Shown one piece after another: positions 63,779-64,000 of a DNA stretch of 64,000 nucleotides. Position 1 is the first letter of the stretch, and each line of letters starts with the position of its first letter. The translations under genes and the position numbers were made by a program. Source of the stretch: Sorex araneus (Eukaryota > Chordata > Mammalia > Eulipotyphla > Soricidae); assembly GCF_027595985.1 (NCBI RefSeq), contig NC_073305.1, forward strand, positions 23,120,028-23,184,027, given 5' to 3'. The notes beneath the pieces are model-generated. The model made no database searches. It was not told the DNA's origin and saw nothing but the letters and a program-made list of their open reading frames with translations.

Positions 63779-64000
63779 AGATTTATGATAATTGAGTTTT
63801 AGGCTTATAATGTCCTAGGCCAGTCCTACCACCTGTGTCAATTTCCTTCCACCAGTATCTTTGTGTTCCCTTCTGGCCTCACCCCCACCCCCAGCCTGAC
63901 ACTTTGACAGGTACATTTAAATGTTTGGCAGCTGTAGTTTGAATTTTATGTTTTCAGTGTTAATGAGTCTGTGCTTTGGATGTATAGTTTCACCGCTCCC
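63779..64000 (-). repeat. Possible old LINE-tail relic
   Basis: TTCCTTCCACCAGTATC, TTGACAGGTACATTTAAATG and GCAGCTGTAGTTTG parallel, weakly, the inner part of the copies at 8947 and 60750. Confidence 0.35.

Larger units (their letters stand above)
23662..64000 (+). other. UBE2E1: UBE2E1 intron 3 (5' part, more than 40 kb)
   Basis: Starts with donor GTGAGC and runs off the window. I looked for the downstream UBC-fold exons and did not find them. Content is mainly SOR SINEs (about 70 recognisable copies or pieces), old L1/L2/MIR and LINE-tail retroposons, separated by short single-copy stretches. Confidence 0.75.

Noticed and set aside
23662-64000. Further UBE2E1 coding exons
   Set aside because: I searched by eye for the sequence encoding the Ala-Gly-Pro-Lys-Gly-Asp segment and the HPN/catalytic Cys region and saw nothing; they must lie beyond 64000. 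A protein-to-genome alignment would settle this.
1-64000. CRISPR arrays, operons, phage or plasmid genes
   Set aside because: Repeats are dispersed SINEs and LINEs with duplicated target sites, gene structure has introns, and composition is mammalian.

Overview
This is nuclear DNA from a mammal, almost certainly a shrew (Sorex or a close relative). The 64 kb are littered with copies of a roughly 170-185 bp tRNA-derived SINE (box-B-like core GGTTCGATTCC, body ending in GGGTGTGACCCAAAAAGC plus an A-rich tail), which I recognise from memory as the shrew-lineage SOR family. Ancient pan-mammalian L1M, L2 and MIR fragments are also present. There is no bacterial, plasmid or phage content and no CRISPR array. 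I found no non-coding RNA gene.

Only one gene is clearly recognisable: the 5' part of UBE2E1 (ubiquitin-conjugating enzyme E2 E1, UbcH6) on the + strand. A probable non-coding exon 1 lies in a CpG island and ends at 18248. Exon 2 (19449-19633) carries the start codon at 19482 and the Ser-rich N-terminal extension. Exon 3 (23611-23661) is a 51-nt, frame-neutral exon that starts the UBC fold. These exons encode residues 1-67 plus two bases of codon 68 of a protein that is 193 residues long in human. The remaining exons, including the one with the catalytic cysteine, lie beyond position 64000. A second CpG-rich block (about 22600-24000) surrounds exon 3 and may be an alternative or antisense promoter.

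Layout: 1-17850 is upstream intergenic DNA (unique sequence, SOR SINEs, MIR/L2 relics, (GT)n tracts). 17880-19480 is the promoter CpG island with exons 1-2. 19634-23610 is intron 2. 23662-64000 is the start of a very large intron 3 that is dense in retroposons. Within intron 3, 28.8-34.3 kb is a nested pile in which two old L1 fragments lie tail to tail and have been cut up by SOR SINEs, two LINE-tailed retroposons and one RTE-tailed SINE; target-site duplications let part of the insertion order be read.

The most interesting transposon content is a decayed fragment of an RTE-clade LINE (59290-59570, minus strand) and a second SINE type (7043, 33576, 37821, 40096). That SINE's 3' end looks like the terminal coding and tail sequence of an RTE LINE, suggesting that two LINE machineries, L1 and RTE, have mobilised SINEs in this lineage. 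No intact transposon coding region is present.
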